Positions 10,644-22,761 of a DNA stretch of 64,000 bases are shown here, piece after piece. The position numbers and the translations under genes were made by a program. Each line of letters opens with the position of its first letter. The first letter of the stretch is position 1. The notes under the pieces were generated by a model, which did not search any database, was not told the origin of the DNA, and was given only the letters and a program-made list of their open reading frames with translations. This stretch comes from Buddleja alternifolia. Taxonomy: Eukaryota > Streptophyta > Magnoliopsida > Lamiales > Scrophulariaceae. Where the stretch lies: NCBI GenBank assembly GCA_019426215.1, contig CM033408.1, positions 26,391,953 to 26,455,952 of the forward strand, written 5' to 3'.

Positions 10644-11777
10644 ATGGCCCAACAAGTTGCGTACTCGAGAGCAGCCATAGCCATGGAGATGCAGCAAGAA
10701 GCTGTCATCGCCAACTTAAGGATCGAAGAAGAATCCTTAGCAAAAGGAATATTAAAGTCTAAGGTAGTCAAGGGATCAAGCCAGGAAGATCTCGAGAAAG
10801 AGATGGATAGTCTGAGCGATCAGATGAAGGAGGCGAACTTTCAAGGAAAAAAGGCGGAAGGCGAAGATGAGGATTTAGATTGTTTCGATTCTGGAGACGA
10901 TCTGGATATTCTGTTAGACGAAATACCGGAAGAAAGGAAGACAGATGAGTTTGGAAAGGACAAGAAGAGGGCCGCAGTGCGAAGGGCTTTGGACATGGAG
11001 GAAGCAAGGGATTGCAATATGGTGACAGAATTGCCGGCAGAATTCGCTGCCAAAGAAAGGGCATATAATGAAGAAGAAACAGCGTTGGAAGCATTAACCA
11101 CCCCTGAAAAAGGTAACTCCACTTGTTTCGAATTCATTAATGATGTTGCCAGTAAAAGAAAGAAAGAAAACGAGCACTTCCTAGAACTATTGTTTTCGAA
11201 AGAAACAATAAATAACAACCATATGAAACCATTGTACGTTCAGGCTGAGATCGAAAATGTTAAGGTCAATCGAGTCCTAGTGGACAACGGGGCGACCATT
11301 AATGTGTTACCAGAAAACACCTTAATTACATTAGGAAAATCCCTAAAAGATTTGGTAGCAGCTGATGTGGCTGTATATGGATTCTCAGGACAAGCCACGA
11401 AAGTCCTAGGGGTGTTACCATGCCAAGTTAAAGTAGGATTGAGAAGTTCTTACTCGGCATTTTTCGTGGTGAAAACTAACTCTTCCTTTAACGCATTATT
11501 GGGAAGAGATTGGATTCACCAGAATTACTGCTTACCATCAACTTTACACCAATTCCTTATATGTTGGAATGGTGATAAATTTGAGGTAGTGAAAGCCGAA
11601 TCTAACTCTTACTTTGTTGATGCTCAAATTGTGAATGCTAGGCACTGCATCGAGGAGCTCAAGTTAGCCGGGGAAGCGGAAGCGCCCATTCCAGGAGTCG
11701 AACTGGAAGGAGAAGATGAAACATCGAAGGACAAGATCGAAGTCCAAGGAGAGGAAGGTCGAAGCTATCAAGATTAG
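10644..11777 (+). CDS. Protease-containing ORF of element A
   Basis: The 377-codon frame starts in a Glu/Lys-rich region (AIAMEMQQEAVIANL) and ends with a retropepsin-like domain. The active-site motif is LVDNGATINVLP (DNG instead of the common DS/TG, as in many Tat elements), followed by a flap-like AVYGFSGQA and the conserved LLGRDWIH near the end. It would mature gag-pol. The next pol frame overlaps its end (11716-11777), so gag-pro and pol are in different frames. The true start is uncertain; it is probably a gag-pro continuation rather than an independent gene. Confidence 0.82.
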   Translation: MAQQVAYSRAAIAMEMQQEAVIANLRIEEESLAKGILKSKVVKGSSQEDLEKEMDSLSDQMKEANFQGKKAEGEDEDLDCFDSGDDLDILLDEIPEERKTDEFGKDKKRAAVRRALDMEEARDCNMVTELPAEFAAKERAYNEEETALEALTTPEKGNSTCFEFINDVASKRKKENEHFLELLFSKETINNNHMKPLYVQAEIENVKVNRVLVDNGATINVLPENTLITLGKSLKDLVAADVAVYGFSGQATKVLGVLPCQVKVGLRSSYSAFFVVKTNSSFNALLGRDWIHQNYCLPSTLHQFLICWNGDKFEVVKAESNSYFVDAQIVNARHCIEELKLAGEAEAPIPGVELEGEDETSKDKIEVQGEEGRSYQD

Positions 11778-14065
11778 CGAATTTTTTTTTTATTATTCGA
11801 AAACAATGTCTTTTGAATTTATGGATTTATCAATGATTGAAAGTAGGGAAGATGTAATCGAAGATGTATGCAAACGCTTGGTTTTAGAAAGAATCAGTTC
11901 GAAATTGTTTCCTCATTCATGTTGTTCATTCGATAAAAGCAATACAGAACCCGATGAGTTTGAGGACCCTAATCAAAATAGGGTGGTAGGAGAAGGAATT
12001 ATAGAACCCGATGAAGATATTAGACAAGAAGTACAAGATCATTTGTTAGAAATAAATCTTTGGACAAAAGTGAGACCACGAATAACTTACATTAGCTTGA
12101 AATTAGAAAACGAGGAAAGAAACGAGTTAGTTCAAATACTGCAAGAATACAGAGATTGCTTCGCCTGGGCCCATCATGAGATGCCTGGGGATAGATATGA
12201 CAGTAGCTAGGCATGAACTGCCCATTAAACCTGGTTTCATTCCAGTAATACAAGCCCCAAGGAGGCTGTCACCCGACCTCATGGGGGCAATCAAAGAGGA
12301 AATCGAAAAATTAGTTGAGGCTAAATTTATCAGACCGGCGAGATATGTCGAATGGCTAGCCAACATCGTGCCCGTAATAAAAAAGAACGGCAAGGTCAGA
12401 GTGTGCATCGACTTTAGAGATTTAAACCGAGCTACTCCCAAAGACGAATATCCAATGCCAATGGCCGACGTCCTCATAGATGCAGCGGCCCGACATCAAT
12501 ATATGTCATTTACTGACGGATATTCGGGTTATTATCAGTTAAAAATAGCCGAAGAAGATAGGATTAAAAAAGCGTTTCGATGCCCAGGAGCTATAGGCAC
12601 ATTTGAATGGAATGCGATGCCCTTCGGATTAAAGAATGCCGGGGCTACTTATCAGAGAACTATGAATTACATGTTCCATGATTTAATTGACAAATCAATG
12701 GAAGTGTACATTGACGATATCGTAGTTAAGGCCCAAACACATCGAGACCATATCGAATCATTAGCCAAGAGTTTCCAACGAATGAGACGTTTTAATTTAA
12801 AAATGAGCCCCTTAAAGTGTGCATTTGGGGTAAGAGCGGGCAACTTCTTAGGATTTTTAATCCATAACCGCGGTATCGAGGTAGATCGAAATAAAGCTAG
12901 GGCAATCATAGATGCTGAGCCCCCAAGAAATAAAAAGGAATTGCAAAGATTCCTTGGGCAGGTTAATTTCCTGAGAATATTCATAGCGAATCTGGCAGGA
13001 AAAATCGAAATATTTTCTCCTTTGTTAAGACTAAGGAACGAAGAAGGATTCATCTGGGAAAGAGAACATCAAGAAGCTTTTGAAACAATAAAACGATATT
13101 TAGTAAAACCTCCAGTTTTGATACCTCCTCGAAAAGGGAAACAATTGAGGTTATACATATCGGCTGCAGATCATTCGATAGGGTGTCTACTAGTACAAGA
13201 GAATGATAGGGGATTCGAACAATCAGTCTTTTATCTGAGTAGATTACTGAATGATACCGAAAAGAGATACACTTCTATCGAGAAATGGTGTCTCAGTCTA
13301 TATTTTGCTTCAGTAAAACTAAGACATTATTTTGCTGCCTATACCATAGAGATAGTGTCACCCACCGATGTAATCAAATTCATGATGAACCAGCCATTAG
13401 TGAAAGGCCAGTTGAGCAAATGGAGTCTCATCTTGCTCCAATTCGATTTAATATACATACCACAGAAAGCGGTAAAAGGTCAAGCACTGGCTGATTTTCT
13501 GGCTGACCATCCTACGAAAAACTTGAATATGCTCGAAAGATTCGAATTCGATTACATAGAGCTGGTGCCATGGATCTTATATTTCGACGGGTCCAATGCT
13601 CGAAGTGGTGCGGGTATCGGGGTTTACATCATTTCACCCAATAAAGTGATCACCAAAGTATATGCTAAACTTGAAGGAGAATGCACCAACAATAGGGCAG
13701 AGTACGAAGCCCTCATTTTGGGTTTGGAAATCATGATAGAAATGAAAGCTAAGAAAATCGAGGTGAGGGGAGATTCTTAGTTAATTGTGAATCAACTAAA
13801 AGGAATATTCAAGTGCGTGAGTCCAGTAGCAATTGCCTCATTCGCTCGAATTCACGAATTAGTTAAGAATTTCGAAGCAGTTAAAATCATTCACGTGCCC
13901 AGAGAAAATAACGAGATCTCGAACGATTTAGCTCAAATGGCGTCGGGGTATAAGATTAATAAGGATCTACTCGAGACCTCCATTCAGGTCAAACCCAGAA
14001 TCCTTGTACCTTTCGAGCAAAGGCAGGCATATGTTAATAAAATAGATATTATGAAAGAAAAATAG
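11716..14065 (+). pseudogene. pol of element A: reverse transcriptase and two RNase H domains
   Basis: A leader (11716-12210) shifts frame into 12176-13780. The RT shows KVRVCIDFRDLN, MPFGLKNAGATYQ and catalytic YIDDIVV. RNase H 1 follows (LYISAADHS ... ADFLADHP). A second, archaeal-type RNase H begins at WILYFDGSN, with TNNRAEYEAL and IEVRGDS, and continues after an in-frame TAG at 13778-13780 (C has Gln there, so CAG to TAG) to VPRENNEISNDLAQ. Another stop lies at 14063-14065. The duplicated RNase H is the hallmark of Tat-lineage dual-RNH retrotransposons. Confidence 0.9.
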
Positions 14066-14272
14066 GATTGGCGACTCGAAATTATAGATAATCTCGCAAA
14101 TCCATCAAAAGGAGGATTTTCGAATAGAATCAAACTAACAGCTCACCATTATTTTTATGATGGAAAGGAACTATATAGAAAAGATTTACAGGGGATATTG
14201 CTAAGATGTCTGGACCTGGAAGAAGCCATGATCACAATGGCCGAAGCACATGAGGGTATATGTGGGGCCCAC
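14066..14272 (+). pseudogene. Integrase N-terminal segment of A, cut by insertion of B
   Basis: Without the stop at 14063 the frame continues (YHYFYDGKELYRKDL-like, then EAMITMAEAHEGICGAH). The sequence stops at the histidine half of the HHCC zinc finger, where B inserted; the Cys half resumes at 24283 after the CCCAC duplication. C reads on here without such an interruption. Confidence 0.82.
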
Positions 14273-15789
14273 TGGTACGTGTCGAATGCACCAAAATATA
14301 ATTACTGTTCTCACAAGAATTTGTAGTACTCGTAAGTCCAGGTCGAACCCTAGAGATTGGTTGATCAAAATAATATTCAATGGGGAGGTTTGTTTGATGA
14401 ATTAATAATGACAGGAATTAAATAGGAAGTTCAATAAATGTAAAGCATCGATTCAAGGATAGTTCGTTCTTCAATTCAAGTTGATCATAGACACCTAAAA
14501 TACTATCTATTCTTTGATTACTTAGCCAAGAACATAAATAACCAGCTATTTATATCCCTATTAACTTTCGTATATCATTAACCAAAGCCCAGCACCCGGT
14601 TAAATTCTTATTATCAACTGACTCGGTATTAAGCAATCCTAATCATGTTAATAATAGCATAACGAATTAGAAGCGACTAAGGATAAACAATAGTTTAAGC
14701 AAGCGCCAACTATTTAATTTACTCTAATGTTTCCCTTAGGTTATCAACGAAAATTGGGATCCTAATCATGAAAACCTAATTGCTACATGCACAAATCAAA
14801 CATAACAATTACGGATTATGAAGATTTGTTAGCAATAGATTGTAATAGATAATCAACTAATGTGCACCTTAGATTATTATCTAAACAAGCATGAACATTA
14901 AGAATAAGAAACAAAAGATAATCAAACCGTAGATAGATAGATGAAGCTCCGTGTCTCACAACATGTGAATCAAAATGAACTCCCTTGAATCGAAAGAAAA
15001 ACTTAGCTACTCATAATTGTAAGCATAAAACTTGAAAATACTATTTTTCTAACTCTCTTCTCTTTGTTTTCTTCTTGTTTTTGTTGTTCTTCTTCAACTC
15101 TTGCAAGACATATATATAGGCAATGAAAAGATGACATAATCATAGAGAGAATATATTCCCTCTTCCTTTATCAAGACATGGAGAATATATTCTTCCCTTT
15201 AACATCAAAGCATGGAGAATATATTCTTCTCTTTAACATCAAAGCATGGAGAATATATTCTTCTCTTTAACATCAAAGCATGGAGAATATATTCTTCCCT
15301 TTACATTCTGATTTGTCACCTCTAATTCATCGAATCTGACTTTAACTCCTTCTAGACATTTGTAGCTTTATGTGTTAGCTTTCATTTCCAACTGGCCTTG
15401 ACGGAATCCAAGACACATAACTCTAGTTATGAATTTTTCACCAAAGCTGCGCATTCCAGTCCAGTCCAGAACAGAAATCTTCATTAAATTCTTCAACACT
15501 TTCGAGCCCTTTAACTTTCGAACTGGGTTTGGACTTCTTCATAAGAAATATAGGCCTTTGTCTTAGCTTTCCAACTAGATAAAATTCAATAGAAACTAAT
15601 GTCTGAATCTCCAGATATATTAATATTTCCGAAACATCGCCAAATCTGTCATTTTGATTGAAAATGATATTTTGCACTTCAACTCTTGCCCAAATCACAA
15701 AATGAGATAAAATCAGTTCCAATGGCCATATAATCACAATAAAATGCTAAAGATAGAGGTAATAAAATATATAAATATTGCACTTATCA
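14273..15789 (-). repeat. 3' LTR of element B
   Basis: 1517 bp, near-identical to 22762-24277. It contains a four-copy, 34-bp tandem array at 15177-15303 (unit CATGGAGAATATATTCTTC..), which the other LTR also has. Confidence 0.95.
15177..15303. repeat. 34-bp tandem array in B's 3' LTR
   Basis: Units start at 15177, 15211, 15245 and 15279 (last partial). The matching array in the 5' LTR starts at 23666. Confidence 0.9.
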
Positions 15790-17030
15790 AATTTCCCCAC
15801 ACTTAGCTCTTGCACGTCCTCGGGCAAAGATAAAGAGAAACTAGAAAGAAAAAAAAAAAAAAAACTAAAACTAAAACTAAAGCCAACCACTTTCGTAGGT
15901 AACACGGTTGCATTTAGCATATGCAACAAGCCTTTAAACCCCTAGGTTACCCCTAGTGGACGAGTTTAGTCTCGTGAGGGTTTGCAGAAGATATACCCAC
16001 AAAATCAATCTCTCAATGTACAAACAAGCAAGTTCATGAAATTTTCTTTCCAAACATCATCGATTCATAACCAAAAATTAACAAAATTCGCTAGAAAGGT
16101 TAATCATGTGTCCACCATTACTCTTGCATTCACACAAACTTCTCAAGAATTCACTTCATTTTGTAACCGCAATACTATTAATGCAACATTTAACTCAACA
16201 TCATCCCTTTATATTTCCTCAAGCATGAATTAAAATGAGCAATATATTATTATTAAGCACACACTTGTCTTTTGACGCGAATACAAACATTATTCATGAA
16301 TGCACCCGGTTACTCAACAAGTGGATCATTTCATTCTGGACATACTTTGAATAGCCCTATTAGATTTCCAACACAGTAGCAGGTTTGGGCCGATAGATCC
16401 CAGACTAGATAGTCTTAGGTTATCAAGCTTGAAAACTCCTCAGGCTTAATCCCTTCAGTGTAGATAATCCCAGGCGCTATATTATATCTTCAACATTACA
16501 TAGTTTACGCCTCAAGCTTTACACCGAGGAATTTCATCCGTTATTACTTTAAATGACTATCAACCAGATTAACCTTGAGGATTTTGAAGGAATTTCAGTG
16601 AGTCAAAAGTCACATACAAAGTTATGCTAAATTATGAATTTACACGAATTTCTCTAAAAGTCTGTACTTCAACAATTATAACAATTTTAACACTACTTAA
16701 CTTCTCTATTGAATCTAGTCTATTTTTCAATCAACCACTGATGAAGGGAAATAATTTTTCACTACCTTACTTGGCTGCACAATAAAGAATTTTTTTTTTT
16801 AACTCATAAAACAAATAACTAACCATCTCCCCCACACTTAAAATCTGCATTGTCCTCAATGCAACACAGAATGAAAATAAATAAATAAAAATAAATAAAA
16901 AAAATGAACAAACAAAATTAAAAGAGATAGGGAAAAAGAAAGCAAATCTGATGGTGGTCGTTCAGCCACTCTTGGGTTGCCTCCCAAGCAGCGCCTTTTT
17001 TTAAAGTCGTTGGCTCGACTTTGCAGCCTT
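15790..17030 (-). other. Region between B pol and 3' LTR, with polypurine tract(s)
   Basis: No env-like ORF is present, although many Athila elements carry one here. In element orientation the tract AAGTGTGGGGAAATT abuts the 3' LTR (plus 15790-15804), the likely plus-strand primer. A similar purine tract, AAGTGTGGGGGAGATGG, occurs about 1 kb upstream (plus 16824-16840). The plus ORF at 15982-16233 is a chance frame. Confidence 0.7.
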
Positions 17031-20000
17031 TTAATCCAAGTAAGTTGGATTGATCAATGAAACTTCTTCAATTGTATGCTCTTGAAAACCTTCATAGAAA
17101 GGTTTAAGTATATGTCCATTTACCTTGAACAACTTATTAGTTTCTAAGCTTTGAATCTCTACTGCACCATAAGAAAATACATTAATCACAACAAAAGGTC
17201 CAACCCAACGAGAACGTAACTTACCAGGCATTAATTTGAGTCTTGAGTTGTAAAGCAACACTTTTTGTCCAATCACAAATTCTTTCCTAGAGATCATCTT
17301 GTCATGAAACCACTTGGTCTTCTCCTTGTAAATTCGGGAATTCTCATAAGCATCAAGGCGAATCTCCTCTAACTCTTGTAGTTGCAACTTCCTATGTATA
17401 CCAGCTTGATCTCTATCTAAATTGCAACTCTTTACAGCCCAAAACACTTTGTGTTCCAATTCCACCGGAAGATGACACGATTTACCAAAGACTAACCTAT
17501 ATGGAGACATCCCAATAGGTGTTTTATAGGCTGTCCGGTACGCCCATAATGCATCTTCAAGTCGAAGACTCCAATCTTTTCGATTAGGATTTACAGTTTT
17601 TTCCAAGATGGACTTGACTTCTCGATTGGACACCTCGGTTTGCCCATTTGTCTGAGGGTGATAAGGTGTGGATGTCTTATGAAACACCCCATATTTTTTT
17701 AGCAAAGTGTCCACAGCTCGGTTACAAAAATGGGACCCCTGATCACTTATCAACGCTTTTGGTATGCCAAACCTACTAAAAATGTTAGACTTGAGAAAAC
17801 CTACAACAACTTTAGAATCATCAGTTTGGGTGGCTTTAGCTTCCACCCACTTCGAAACATAATCAACCGCAAGTAAGATATAAACAAAACCAAAGGAGGA
17901 AGGAAAAGGTCCCATAAAATCAATACTCCATATATCAAAAATCTCACAAACAAGTATGGGCGTTTGAAGCATTTCATTCATATGACTTAAATTGCCAGTC
18001 CTTTGACATTGTTCACAATTTTTACACATGACATAAGCATCACGGAATAAAGTAGGCCAATAGAAACCACTATCTAACACTTTTCTTGCAGTTCTCTTAG
18101 GTCCAAAATGACCACCACACGCATAAGCATGACAAAATTTCAAGACAGACTCTAATTCAGAATCAGGCACACATCTCCTAATAATTTGATCAGAACAAAA
18201 CTTCCACAAGTATGGATCATCCCACACATAATATTTTGCCTCACTCTTAATTTTATCTTTCTTAGCTCTACTCAAATCATCAGGTAAAGTTCTAGAAACT
18301 AAATAATTCACTAAATCAGCATACCAAGGAACCATACCTTGCAGAGCAAACAATTGCTCATCCGGAAAGAATTCTTGTAGTGGCACCAGATTTTCTTTTC
18401 GCACTAATCGACTCAAATGATCTGCCACCAAATTTTCAGCCCCCTTTTTATCTTTAATCTCCAAATCAAATTCTTGAAGAAGAAGAATCCATCTCATTAA
18501 CCTCGGTTTTGATTCTTTCTTCGCCAAAAGATGTCTTAAAGCTGCATGATCAGAAAATACAATCACTTTAGATCCAAGTAGATAAGAACGAAATTTATCT
18601 AAAGCAAAAACAATAGACAAAAGTTCTTTTTCAGTAGTTGAATAATTGCACTGAGCCGCGTTAAGGGTCCGGGAAGCATAATGGATCACATGAGGTTGTT
18701 TGCCAACTCGTTGTCCTAAAACTGCTCCCATTGCATAATTACTCGCATCACACATTATTTCGAATGGAAGAGACCAATCTGGTGGCTGCATCAAAGGTGC
18801 AGTGGTTAACGCTGATTTTAGTTTATCAAAAGCATCCTTGCAGTCTTGGGTGAATTCGAAAATCACATCTTGTTGTAGCAACTTGGATAGAGGCAATGCA
18901 ATCTTCGAAAAATCTTTGATGAATCTACGATAAAAACCTGCATGGCCAAGGAAAGATCGCACATCCCTCACACATGTGGGGTAGGGTAAGTTCACAATTA
19001 AATCTACCTTAGCTTTATCTACCTCAATACCCCTACATGAAATAACATGTCCTAATACAATCCCTTGTTCTACCATAAAATGACATTTTTCAAAATTCAA
19101 AACAAGTTTTGTGTCAATGCAACGATCAAGCACAAGAGATAAATTTTCAAGACAAGAATCAAATGAATCCCCATGCACAGTAAAATCGTCCATAAAAACT
19201 TCAATGTACTTTTCGATTAAATCGGAGAAAATACTTATCATGCAGCGCTGAAAAGTGGCTGGTGCATTGCAAAGTCCAAACGGCATCCTCCAATAAGCAA
19301 ATGTTCCAAATGGACATGTGAATGTGGTTTTCTCTTGGTCTTCAGGAGCAATCACAATCTGGTTATAACCTGAGTAGCCATCAAGAAAACAATAATGAGA
19401 TTTACCGGCTAATCGTTCAAGCATTTGATCAATAAAAGGTAAAGGAAAATGGTCCTTTCTCGTTGCTGCATTCAGCTTGCGGTAATCAATGCAAACACGC
19501 CATCCATTTTGAATCCTCGTAGGAACTAGCTCATTATTCTGGTTCTGCACTACCGTCACTCCAGATTTTTTTGGTACAACCTGAACAGGACTAACCCATT
19601 TGCTGTCTGAAATTGGGTAAATAACTCCTGCATCCAACAACTTCAGGATTTCTTTCTTTACTACATCCATCATCAATGGATTCAACCTCCTTTGAGCCTC
19701 TCTGCTTGGTTTTGAGTCATCCTCTAACAAAATCCGGTGCATGCACATGGAAGGACTAATTCCCTTGATTTCTGCTATAGTCCATCCAATTGCTGTCTTA
19801 TGATCTCGAAGTATTCTAACAAGTCTTTCCTCTTGCACCATAGTCAGATTCTTTGCAATTATTACTGGCAAGGTCTCAGTCTCCCCTAAGTACACATACT
19901 TCAAATGCTCGGGTAAGGGCTTAAGTTCTAAACTCGGTGCCTGCAACACAGATGGCAACAATTTTGTGTGATTAAATGATAACTCAATTTTTGACACATT

Positions 20001-20210
20001 ATACCTGCTAGGGGCTGGTGGTAAGGACTGCAAAGCCATAATCATCTCTTCAACTTCATCACTAAAATTCAGATGTTCCCCGAATTGCCATAAACCATGA
20101 CTGAGTACTACTTCCAATGCATCCACTTGATTTTTCTCAAAAACCTCCTGGGCTAACACATCAATAATATCAATAGAATAAACTGAATTCACATCAGGGG
20201 GATACCTCAT
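17031..20210 (-). CDS. pol of element B: RT, RNase H, integrase
   Basis: An uninterrupted 1059-codon frame, normal for Ty3/Gypsy pol. In order: RT with [30 protein letters not shown] and catalytic FMDD (~residue 338); RNase H with [17 protein letters not shown] and [15 protein letters not shown]; integrase with an HHCC zinc finger ([11 protein letters not shown] ... CKNCEQCQ, ~710-750), catalytic Asp in SIDFMGPFP (~763), Asp in ISDQGSHF (~821) and Glu in GQTEVSN (~857), about 35 residues apart; then the [13 protein letters not shown] segment of the C-terminal domain. The first Met here is not necessarily the start: the frame is continuous with gag-pro except for one TAG at 20238-20240. All catalytic residues are intact. 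Confidence 0.95.
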   Translation of the reverse strand: MRYPPDVNSVYSIDIIDVLAQEVFEKNQVDALEVVLSHGLWQFGEHLNFSDEVEEMIMALQSLPPAPSRYNVSKIELSFNHTKLLPSVLQAPSLELKPLPEHLKYVYLGETETLPVIIAKNLTMVQEERLVRILRDHKTAIGWTIAEIKGISPSMCMHRILLEDDSKPSREAQRRLNPLMMDVVKKEILKLLDAGVIYPISDSKWVSPVQVVPKKSGVTVVQNQNNELVPTRIQNGWRVCIDYRKLNAATRKDHFPLPFIDQMLERLAGKSHYCFLDGYSGYNQIVIAPEDQEKTTFTCPFGTFAYWRMPFGLCNAPATFQRCMISIFSDLIEKYIEVFMDDFTVHGDSFDSCLENLSLVLDRCIDTKLVLNFEKCHFMVEQGIVLGHVISCRGIEVDKAKVDLIVNLPYPTCVRDVRSFLGHAGFYRRFIKDFSKIALPLSKLLQQDVIFEFTQDCKDAFDKLKSALTTAPLMQPPDWSLPFEIMCDASNYAMGAVLGQRVGKQPHVIHYASRTLNAAQCNYSTTEKELLSIVFALDKFRSYLLGSKVIVFSDHAALRHLLAKKESKPRLMRWILLLQEFDLEIKDKKGAENLVADHLSRLVRKENLVPLQEFFPDEQLFALQGMVPWYADLVNYLVSRTLPDDLSRAKKDKIKSEAKYYVWDDPYLWKFCSDQIIRRCVPDSELESVLKFCHAYACGGHFGPKRTARKVLDSGFYWPTLFRDAYVMCKNCEQCQRTGNLSHMNEMLQTPILVCEIFDIWSIDFMGPFPSSFGFVYILLAVDYVSKWVEAKATQTDDSKVVVGFLKSNIFSRFGIPKALISDQGSHFCNRAVDTLLKKYGVFHKTSTPYHPQTNGQTEVSNREVKSILEKTVNPNRKDWSLRLEDALWAYRTAYKTPIGMSPYRLVFGKSCHLPVELEHKVFWAVKSCNLDRDQAGIHRKLQLQELEEIRLDAYENSRIYKEKTKWFHDKMISRKEFVIGQKVLLYNSRLKLMPGKLRSRWVGPFVVINVFSYGAVEIQSLETNKLFKVNGHILKPFYEGFQEHTIEEVSLINPTYLD

Positions 20211-20237
20211 GGATTCGAATATGCTAAATTTGACAAT

Positions 20238-22394
20238 CTACCCATCGAACTCCATTGATAAAGTGCCATCATGAGCATCAATCTTTGTTCTTGCTGTTTT
20301 GAGGAAGGGGCGTCCTAGGAGGATCGGGGCTGGATTTGGGGATCCATTATCTTCCATATTCAGAACGTAAAAATCAGCTGGAAAGATTAATTCATTCACC
20401 TGCACTAACACATCCTCAAGCACCCCCTCGGGGTATGCATTAGATCGATCCGCCAATTGTATAATAACACCAGTTTGTTTCAAGGGACCCAAATTAAGAG
20501 ATGCATAAATTGAATAAGGCATGACGTTAATTGATGCACCTAAATCTAACATGGCACGTTCAAATCTATTATTACCAATCACACAAGGGATAGTAAACGT
20601 ACCTGGATCCTTACACTTAGGTGGTAGTTTTCGTTGGATTATTGCAGACACATTTTCATCCACTTTAATCTTTTCGTCTCCTCGTAGCTTCCTCTTCGTG
20701 GTGCATAGTTCCTTAAGGAATTTTGCATATCTCGGAATCTGACTAATAGCATCAAGCAGTGGAATGTTTACTGCTACCTTCCTGAATGTCTCCAATATCT
20801 CCTTCTCTTCATTTTGTTTCTTGGATTTACTTAACCTGCTCGGAAAGGGGATGGAAATAGGAACAGTGTTAGTGGAATTATGCATGTTTGAAGGAAAACT
20901 TACCTTAGGAGCTTCGAGACTAATTTTAGCTTCTATGGGTTTTTCTTCTTCCGGCACACTTTGAGTTGGGCTCTGAATTTCTTTTCCACTGCGCAAAGTT
21001 ACTACACTGGCATTCTCTCTAGGATTTATGATTGTCTGGGAGGGTAATTTGCCCGAACCTTGAGCTTCCATCTTGCTCATCGAAGTTGCTAACTGACTTA
21101 TCTGTTTCTCTAAATTTTGGATGCTGTTTCTTGTTTCCTGTTGAAATTGTTGGGTATTGTTAGCGAGAGCTTTAACAATTTCATCTAAAGCCATACCTGA
21201 ATTCAAAGATTGATTCGTTTGATGTTGCTGTCGAGGCTGGAAAGAATTTTGATAACGATTTTGTCCAACTTGATTTCCATAACTGAGATTGGGGTGATCT
21301 CGCCAGCCTGGATTGTATGAATAAGGATCGTACTTTCTTTGTTGCTGACCTGGGAATCCTCCAATGGCATTGGCTTGCTGGTTCGTTTCTTCTTGCAATG
21401 TTGGACACGCATCAGTGGGGTGTCCTGTAACTGAACAAATACCACATACCTTCGCTACTTGCATATTTCCTACCGCCATCTGACGAACTAATGACGTTAA
21501 CTCAGAAATTTGATGCTCAAGGTTAGATGTACTTACCTCATTAACTGCTTTAGGTGTGTGGTCCAACCTCATGCCAAATTGCTGTGAATTTGCCGCCATA
21601 TTGGAAATCAAATTTCTGGCAGCTGTGGGGATTTTATCTACTAACGCTCCTCCACTCGCTGCATCAATCATGTTCCTGTCCATATACAGTAAGCCTTCAT
21701 AAAAATATTGAATTAACAATTGCTCACTTATTTGGTGGTGGGGGCAGCTTGCACACAACTTCTTAAAACGCTCCCAGTATTCGTATAATGACTCTTCATT
21801 GTACTGCCTTATGCCACAAATTTCTTTTCTTATGTTGGCAGCCCTTGAAGCTGGGAAGTACTTTTCCAAAAACAGCCTCTTCACTTCATTCCATGTTGTT
21901 ATCGTCCCCGATGGTAAATAATAGAGCCAATCCTTTGCATCATCAGCTAAGGAGAATGGAAAAGCTCTCAATTTAATCTGCTCCTCGGACACTCCAATTG
22001 GTCTCATGCTTGAACAAACAACATGGAACTCCTTCAGATGTTTATTTGGATCCTCTCCTGCAAGACCACGAAATTTAGGTAATAAGTGAATCAATCCAGA
22101 TTTCAATTCAAAAGCAACATCTAAAGTAGCGTATTCAATGCATAAAGGTTGTTGATTAAAATCTGGAGCAGCCAACTCCTTTAGAGTCCTATTGTTGGCT
22201 GCCATGACTTCCTCTTCGTCTGAATCACTTGAAAACAGGTGCAGAGATTCGGTGCTTCCCTTTGGAGAAGGGATTGACTCTTTTGGTATTGAGTTTTGCT
22301 CTTCAATTGCCCGTTTAGCCTCTCTTCTTAATCTGGGGAACGTTCTTTCAATCTCTGGATCAATTTCCTGGCTCTTAGAGGTCATAAAACACAA
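20238..22394 (-). CDS. gag-protease ORF of element B
   Basis: 718 codons. The capsid-type gag segment is around residues 100-230 (PNKHLKEFHVVCSSM, AKDWLYYLPSGTITTWNE, LFLEKYFP, ESLYEYWERFKKL). A zinc knuckle CGICSVTGHPTDAC (CX2CX4HX4C) lies near residue 318. A Gln/Asn-rich linker follows. Retropepsin DLGASINVMP is near residue 615, with LLGRPFLKTARTKID near the end. It ends in TAG directly in frame with pol. Start ATG 22394 is 367 bp downstream of the 5' LTR border and is the first Met of the frame. Confidence 0.93.
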   Translation of the reverse strand: MCFMTSKSQEIDPEIERTFPRLRREAKRAIEEQNSIPKESIPSPKGSTESLHLFSSDSDEEEVMAANNRTLKELAAPDFNQQPLCIEYATLDVAFELKSGLIHLLPKFRGLAGEDPNKHLKEFHVVCSSMRPIGVSEEQIKLRAFPFSLADDAKDWLYYLPSGTITTWNEVKRLFLEKYFPASRAANIRKEICGIRQYNEESLYEYWERFKKLCASCPHHQISEQLLIQYFYEGLLYMDRNMIDAASGGALVDKIPTAARNLISNMAANSQQFGMRLDHTPKAVNEVSTSNLEHQISELTSLVRQMAVGNMQVAKVCGICSVTGHPTDACPTLQEETNQQANAIGGFPGQQQRKYDPYSYNPGWRDHPNLSYGNQVGQNRYQNSFQPRQQHQTNQSLNSGMALDEIVKALANNTQQFQQETRNSIQNLEKQISQLATSMSKMEAQGSGKLPSQTIINPRENASVVTLRSGKEIQSPTQSVPEEEKPIEAKISLEAPKVSFPSNMHNSTNTVPISIPFPSRLSKSKKQNEEKEILETFRKVAVNIPLLDAISQIPRYAKFLKELCTTKRKLRGDEKIKVDENVSAIIQRKLPPKCKDPGTFTIPCVIGNNRFERAMLDLGASINVMPYSIYASLNLGPLKQTGVIIQLADRSNAYPEGVLEDVLVQVNELIFPADFYVLNMEDNGSPNPAPILLGRPFLKTARTKIDAHDGTLSMEFDG

Positions 22395-22761
22395 AAACTA
22401 ACAAGGTAAAGTATAGAAATATCGAAAACAAATAAAAATAAAACTTAAAAACCGACTGAAAACACAAAAACGCAAAAAAAAAACTAGTAAACGATGGAAT
22501 TTGGGCCCGAGAGGCTGGTGCTCAGCATACTAAAGTATGCTGAGTTGTTTTTAAAATGACGTTTCCTTCAAAATTGATATAGAGTTCGTGGCCGAATTCG
22601 AAAAACAGTGTTTTTTTTTTTTTTTTTCAATGCACAAACTAGTCAATAAAACTTAAAACTAAGAAATATATAAATCTAACAGCCTATATATATTACAATA
22701 ATAATTAGAATAAAATAAAAATTTGACCGAAAACCATTCCCCGGCAACGGCGCCAAATTTT
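22395..22761 (-). promoter_or_regulatory. Leader of element B: PBS and palindromic hairpin
   Basis: Next to the 5' LTR, in element orientation, TGGCGCCGTTGCCGGGGA (plus 22739-22756) is complementary to the 3' end of plant tRNA-Asp, the primer of Athila-type elements. Farther down, plus 22521-22544 holds the perfect inverted repeat CTCAGCATACT-AA-AGTATGCTGAG, which could form a tight stem in the genomic RNA. A T-rich homopolymer lies at about 22611-22628. Confidence 0.85.

Noticed and set aside
15982..16233. Possible env-like ORF of B
   Set aside because: On the wrong strand, only 83 codons, no membrane segment.
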